Assembly (NCBI RefSeq): GCF_022539315.1
Contig: NC_066315.1
Location: 125,585,374-125,649,373, forward strand
Origin: Serinus canaria
Taxonomy: Eukaryota; Chordata; Aves; Passeriformes; Fringillidae
Direction: 5' to 3'
Length of the DNA stretch: 64,000 bases
The translations under genes and the position numbers were made by a program. Positions 59,405 to 64,000 of the stretch are shown here, piece after piece; positions within the stretch are counted from its first letter, which is position 1; each line of letters opens with the position of its first letter. The notes under the pieces were generated by a model that did not search any database, had not been told where the DNA came from, and worked only from the letters and a program-made list of their open reading frames with translations.

Positions 59405-62400
59405 ATAACAGGGACAATTTGAGGAATACTGATTGTCTTTTCCATAAAGCCTGTAGCTGTGCACTGCTTCCTCCAAGAGTGAAGCTGGCTGCAGAGGTCC
59501 CTGCTCATACTATCCTTCTCATGGAGGAGGCTGTGCACTTACATCTTTATTTTTTAGTTTGCTACCTTTAGGATGGACTGTAAATCAGATCGGTGAAACA
59601 TCCTCAACTAAACAAGTAGTTTGGAAGTGGCTTTCCAAGTTAGATTCCTCATTTGGCTTATGGAATGACTGAAAAAAGACAGTGGCATCAGTGTAACTGA
59701 AATCAGTGAATTACAGCAGAGGTGCTGGACACAAGTGACAGGGAAAGAGAAAGAAACTGTCTTTTTACAGCTTTTATTCCTGATGGAAATATGTAATGGA
59801 ATGGCTGCCCTGCCCTAGGAAGAGGGATGTGGCAGGAAACAGCCAGGCAGTGACAACTCACTGTGCTATACACCACACTCAGGACAGGAATTCCTACTTC
59901 CCAGCAATGCAGTACTGTTTCCTTCCTGTACATTCATTTAACCATCACAGGTGCCTTAAGAGGTAGAGCGGGTGGGGGTTTTTCAATGTTTGTGTTGACA
60001 TTTTTTTCTGAATCTCTAGTAAAATTAATTAAGTTGCTGGTTCAATTTGTTGAGGAAAAGAAACTTTGTTCCATATTTTGTAAAGCAGCACTGAAGCTTT
60101 CATTCATCTGCTTTTCATCCAGTGTTCTTTTCTGGCCTCCTTTTTGTTTCCTGCTACACAATGCAGTATTATTATGAAAGCATTTAAAGTAATGACAACT
60201 ATATTAAGAACACATCGCTCTTGAGAAAAATTAACCATTTTTCTGTGTGTAGGCAAAAAAGCAGCAGAAATTTGCTTGAATTATGAAGGCCACACACACA
60301 CTGGGCAAGTGTTGCGTGATCTCTGAAAATTATCAACTTGAGCCACAGCTGGAGACAGTCACACATAGCTGTGGCACTCAGAGTGCCTGTGACGCCATTT
60401 CTTGCTCTCCACTCCCACACAGTTTTTTAGCCAGATTGCTAAAACAGGAATCTTACAGGATATTGAACACTGGCAAAAGATATCTACTTAGATATCAAAG
60501 TTAATATGCTAGTCCATCAAGTCTTCTTCCTATTCATACTCCACAGAAAGAGAAATGCTGCTTCAGAGTTGGATAAATTAGGATCTGGATGTGTATGATT
60601 TAAATCTCACTTTGGCAAAGCCCTTTTTTTTCCTTTCCAGTGGAGTCTCAAGGGAAATTGAACAACTAATGTAGAAACAGTCATTACCTTCCTAAAGATA
60701 GACCTTGTTTGAGGAGCAGACGTGGGCATGCACGTAGGCACAATTTTAAGTACACAGGTAACCACCGAAGCATTTTTAAATGCATTAAAGCATGTCTGAG
60801 CATCTTGTTAGGTTGTGTCCAGTGAACCAAACTCAGGCACTAAGAATTTTGCAAGTTTTTTGTCTGGGCACCCAACTGACTTTGGGGAGTACACCAGTAT
60901 CACAGGCTTCTGCTTCTCTGTGTTCAGTTTGAAAACATGGTTCTAATGTCTGATCTCAGGCCAATAGAATTTGATGGAAGTTTATGCTTTGAAGTTAAAT
61001 TCTTATGGAGCAACTCTTATATTTCTTGCCCAGCTATGGGCCAATAAAATGGCCAAGGAATGTGGGACAGCTTTCAAAAACATTATAAATAAAATAATTT
61101 TAAAAAACCATATAAGAACAACAGAGAGAAAGAAAATTCCAACAATTTGGGGAAATGGCTTTCATGTTTAAATATTGTGCCATATATTTGGCCCTTTGAA
61201 GTTTACAAATATTTACTACTGTACTAAAAATAGTTAGACTTTAGCATAACCAGTACTGGTGATGAATTAAAACTAGGACCAATCAGATCATATACTTAAA
61301 ATAATTACCTAAAGAGAATATGAGCTACTGTCCTTGTGTCATAGAATTATACCTCTCCACCATGAAATGAATAATTCTGAATTTTTAAGAGATAAGTGAT
61401 GAGAAAAATTGAAAAATGCTTTTTTGAAAAGGAAGAGGTGTCATAACATTCCTATTATTAATGTTTCATATCCTTATACTATTTGTTACATGCTCTAGCA
61501 TGCATAAATATAACTCAAGGCATACAACACTTTGTTGTATAATGCAACATAATGAGTCTTTAAAGTAAGAATCAATCTGTTTGAATACAAGGTAGCAGAT
61601 GTGTATTCACTAAGATGAAAGAAAGACTTCTCTCACCAGTGCATAGAAAATTTATGCTTGTAATTCCTCTTAGAGAATAGAGAAGAAATATTCATGAACA
61701 GAAGGCACAATGCAGTAGGATCTAATAGATCAATCTAATTCTGAAAACCAAGAATTTCTGTGCCTATCCAGGTATTGCTGTCAATGTTTTGAAACCTTTT
61801 TTCTCTAATTCTCTCCCTCAGTCTTCCTAGCTGTAAATCCTGTGCACTCCAATGCTTTTACAATTCAATACATAAAATGTATAAGATTAGGAGTTAAAAT
61901 AGTGTGTTATTTTTCTAATCATCTATGATTCAGACTGCCAAAGAAGGAATGTGGAATTTACATGGGGTGTGATGTGTGCAAGCAGACATCCTGGTATACC
62001 TAAACTAATTTATACTTTGAGAAATTATTGTGGTGGATGGCTTCACCCACTTCCTATTAATTGCAAAATACATAAATGAATGTATAATAAAAATAATAAT
62101 GAATATTATGAAAAACAAGTACATCACAAGTGGCTCCCTTCCTGGTACATCCATCCAATTTAATGCAAGGTAATGATGTAGCATATTTGTCTTTATTTTC
62201 TATCTATGCTTAGGGACTTTCTATGAAATTTGAGAGATTAGATCATACACCTTGAGTACAAATGGGAGCTGAATCTTCTTTCAGGGAACATTAACTCTGT
62301 CTTATAGTCTTTCCAACCTCTAGGACTCACAGGTGCTCTAGGTTGAGGCTTCTCCTATATAGAAGCTCTCCCTCTCTACAAGGAAACAGTCACCTTCTAC

Positions 62401-64000
62401 TGGGACTTTTGCATTTCACTTCAGTGAGGTTAGGATTTCAACTTAGTGTGTAATTCTAATTCACTACTGAAAATAAGACTGGATGGAAAGTCACTTACAT
62501 GCTTTTAATATATGGATGTGTAGCATTTTGTGAAAAAATGCTCTTTTCCCTCATCTTTCAGTAGCAAAATGAGACACAAAAATCTGATCTGAATTATGTC
62601 TTGCACTTAACCTAAATGGAAAACTGACATTTTAACAAACATTTACATCTTCAGAATACAAAAAAAGAGTCACAATTAAGGTCAGATCAATATCCTTGTT
62701 TTAGATCTTTTGACAAGTAATTGCCCCCCACGAACCCTGCCAACTCTTTGCCTCAACTTCCTCCACCTCTTCTGCCAGATTTTAGAATTTGAAATTAAAA
62801 GCGTAAATTATATGCTGTAGCTGGGAGCTAAAAACTGATTCTGTCTCTGAATGTTCTTTTAGAACCACAGCCAGCCAAAACTAATTCAGCACAGTCTCAC
62901 TGAAGTGCTTGGAGCAGTCTGTCTAAGCAGCACAGCCCTTCTTAATTTACCCAACGCTCACACTGCCTCTGATTAGGATGAAAGTGACTGTGCCATAGAC
63001 AAAAAAATAAAAGTAACTTGACTCTTTCAGGCAGCAACTGAGATGATATGAAAACTTGCACAGATCAGGCATTTAGACTCAGGTCAGTTCCATACCTTTA
63101 ACCTTCTTGAGGGCCTAACAAAATGTCTGAGGGAACTGGAAACCTTCCCTGTTTGTGTAGCTGCTGGACATCAGATGCTGTGTCTGCCCTTGCACAGACC
63201 TGGCTTTTATCAGGTATCAGTCACAAACCAGATCATTTTAATGGGCTGGCTCATTGCAGTCCATTTTGGGTCATGTCTCATGTCCCTAAGCAAGCTAGAG
63301 GATTTCTGAATTCTCCCAAGCTCTGCTTGAGCTATCATTAGCTCTTCAAAAGCAGGAATCTCACAGGAAAGTGCAGGAAATCTTCCTTCATGCAGCCACA
63401 TAAAGCTGTGTAACAGAGCAATACTTTGCAGGAGGAGACAGTTCAGCTTTTGCTCACATGTGTGATTCTCTTTTCACACTTCTAGCAGAAATCTATGTGA
63501 GTAGAGTTTCAACTCGAGATCTAAGGTGCTGGAACATGGTATTGAGGCACAGACAGGAGGTGCTGGGATGAGCATCACTTGTGCTTGTCAGTTATAGCTA
63601 CAGCCATAATGGTCCATGGGATGAGTCAAGGAAGAAGGACTATGCAAATATAGAATTAGAGCTTCTAAGTTGATTGCACTAATGGGAAAAAGTAAGGTTG
63701 AATTTGTAAGGTTGAATTTTATAATCTCAGGGTTCTTGACTTTTGCAACTTTAATAATAGTCTTTTGTTTAGAATACAAAAAAAATTACTGTGTCATTAT
63801 TTTCTGCAAGCTATGTAAACAAATTTGTCATGACAACAACTATATATTTGTAATCTATGTGATTAATGCTTTCTTGGCCCACCAGTATAAAAAATGGAAA
63901 TAACAGTATTTTTTTTCTTAAATTATGCCAGTTCTGCAGCAAAAAATGCAATCATTTGAGGTTGTCTGCTTAAGTTTCTCAGTGTGTGAAACAAAAAAAA
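59405..64000. other. Noncoding stretch, no gene seen; candidate conserved block
   Basis: No supported exon or repeat family. The frames at 59863-60177 (104 codons), 59703-59933 (minus) and 63123-63341 have no recognised domain. The block at about 62760-63000 (AGAATTTGAAATTAAAAGCG, CAGCCAAAACTAATTCAGCA, CTGCCTCTGATTAGGATG) looks like conserved noncoding DNA. The window ends in a poly-A run. Confidence 0.5.

Noticed and set aside
1..64000. tRNA, rRNA, CRISPR arrays or bacterial operons
   Set aside because: No B-box-like GGTTCGAATC with a matching cloverleaf, no rRNA blocks and no spaced direct repeats with spacers were seen. The repeats show vertebrate nuclear DNA.

Overview
This window looks like a piece of a bird nuclear genome, either deep intergenic DNA or the inside of a very large intron. 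The evidence is the repeat content. There are at least seven fragments of CR1 (chicken repeat 1) LINEs, several with the characteristic 3' tail of ATTCTATG/ATTCTGTG-type octamers. There are also pieces of an avian ERVL-type LTR, recognised by its TGTCCTAGTTTGAGCTGG start, its GGACAGCTGACCCA core and its CTTATCTCAACCCATGA 3' part. I cannot resolve the species. The CR1 subfamilies look passerine-like to me, but that is recall, not a search. The sequence is AT-rich, with many homopolymer runs and AT-rich simple repeats.

I find no protein-coding gene that I can support. Every long open frame is either a repeat remnant, lacks an ATG, or has the composition expected by chance. The most gene-like exception is a short unrecognised ATG frame at 47117-47326 with a signal-peptide-like start. 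No tRNA, rRNA, CRISPR or bacterial-type operon structure is present.

Layout. 1-9 kb is mostly featureless, with a CR1 fragment at 1.56 kb, a GC-richer patch at 3.3-3.7 kb and a possible ancient SINE-like piece at 5.8 kb. At 9.1 kb is the 5' end of an ERVL-type LTR. At 15.5-16.3 kb is the 3' end of an endogenous retrovirus: the tail of Env, a polypurine tract and a complete 435-bp LTR. CR1 pieces lie at 18.0 and 23.5 kb. A second, short LTR of about 257 bp with CCAAT, TATA and AATAAA signals is at 25.9 kb. Around 32.1-33.3 kb there is a possible decayed gag nucleocapsid stretch on the minus strand and a good ERVL-type LTR on the plus strand. A long ATA/TAG trinucleotide array is at 34.5 kb. 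The best CR1 copy is at 43.0-43.5 kb. Three further CR1 pieces and the 3' part of another ERVL-type LTR lie at 53.8-58.4 kb, and a weaker CR1 piece at 59.3 kb.

The unique sequence between repeats includes stretches whose look (TAATTA-rich, balanced, not simple) suggests conserved noncoding elements, but this needs alignment to other vertebrates. I looked for an unusual or undescribed system and did not find one. The interest here lies in the retroviral remnants, a few palindromes and small tandem duplications, and the unexplained short frame at 47.1 kb.
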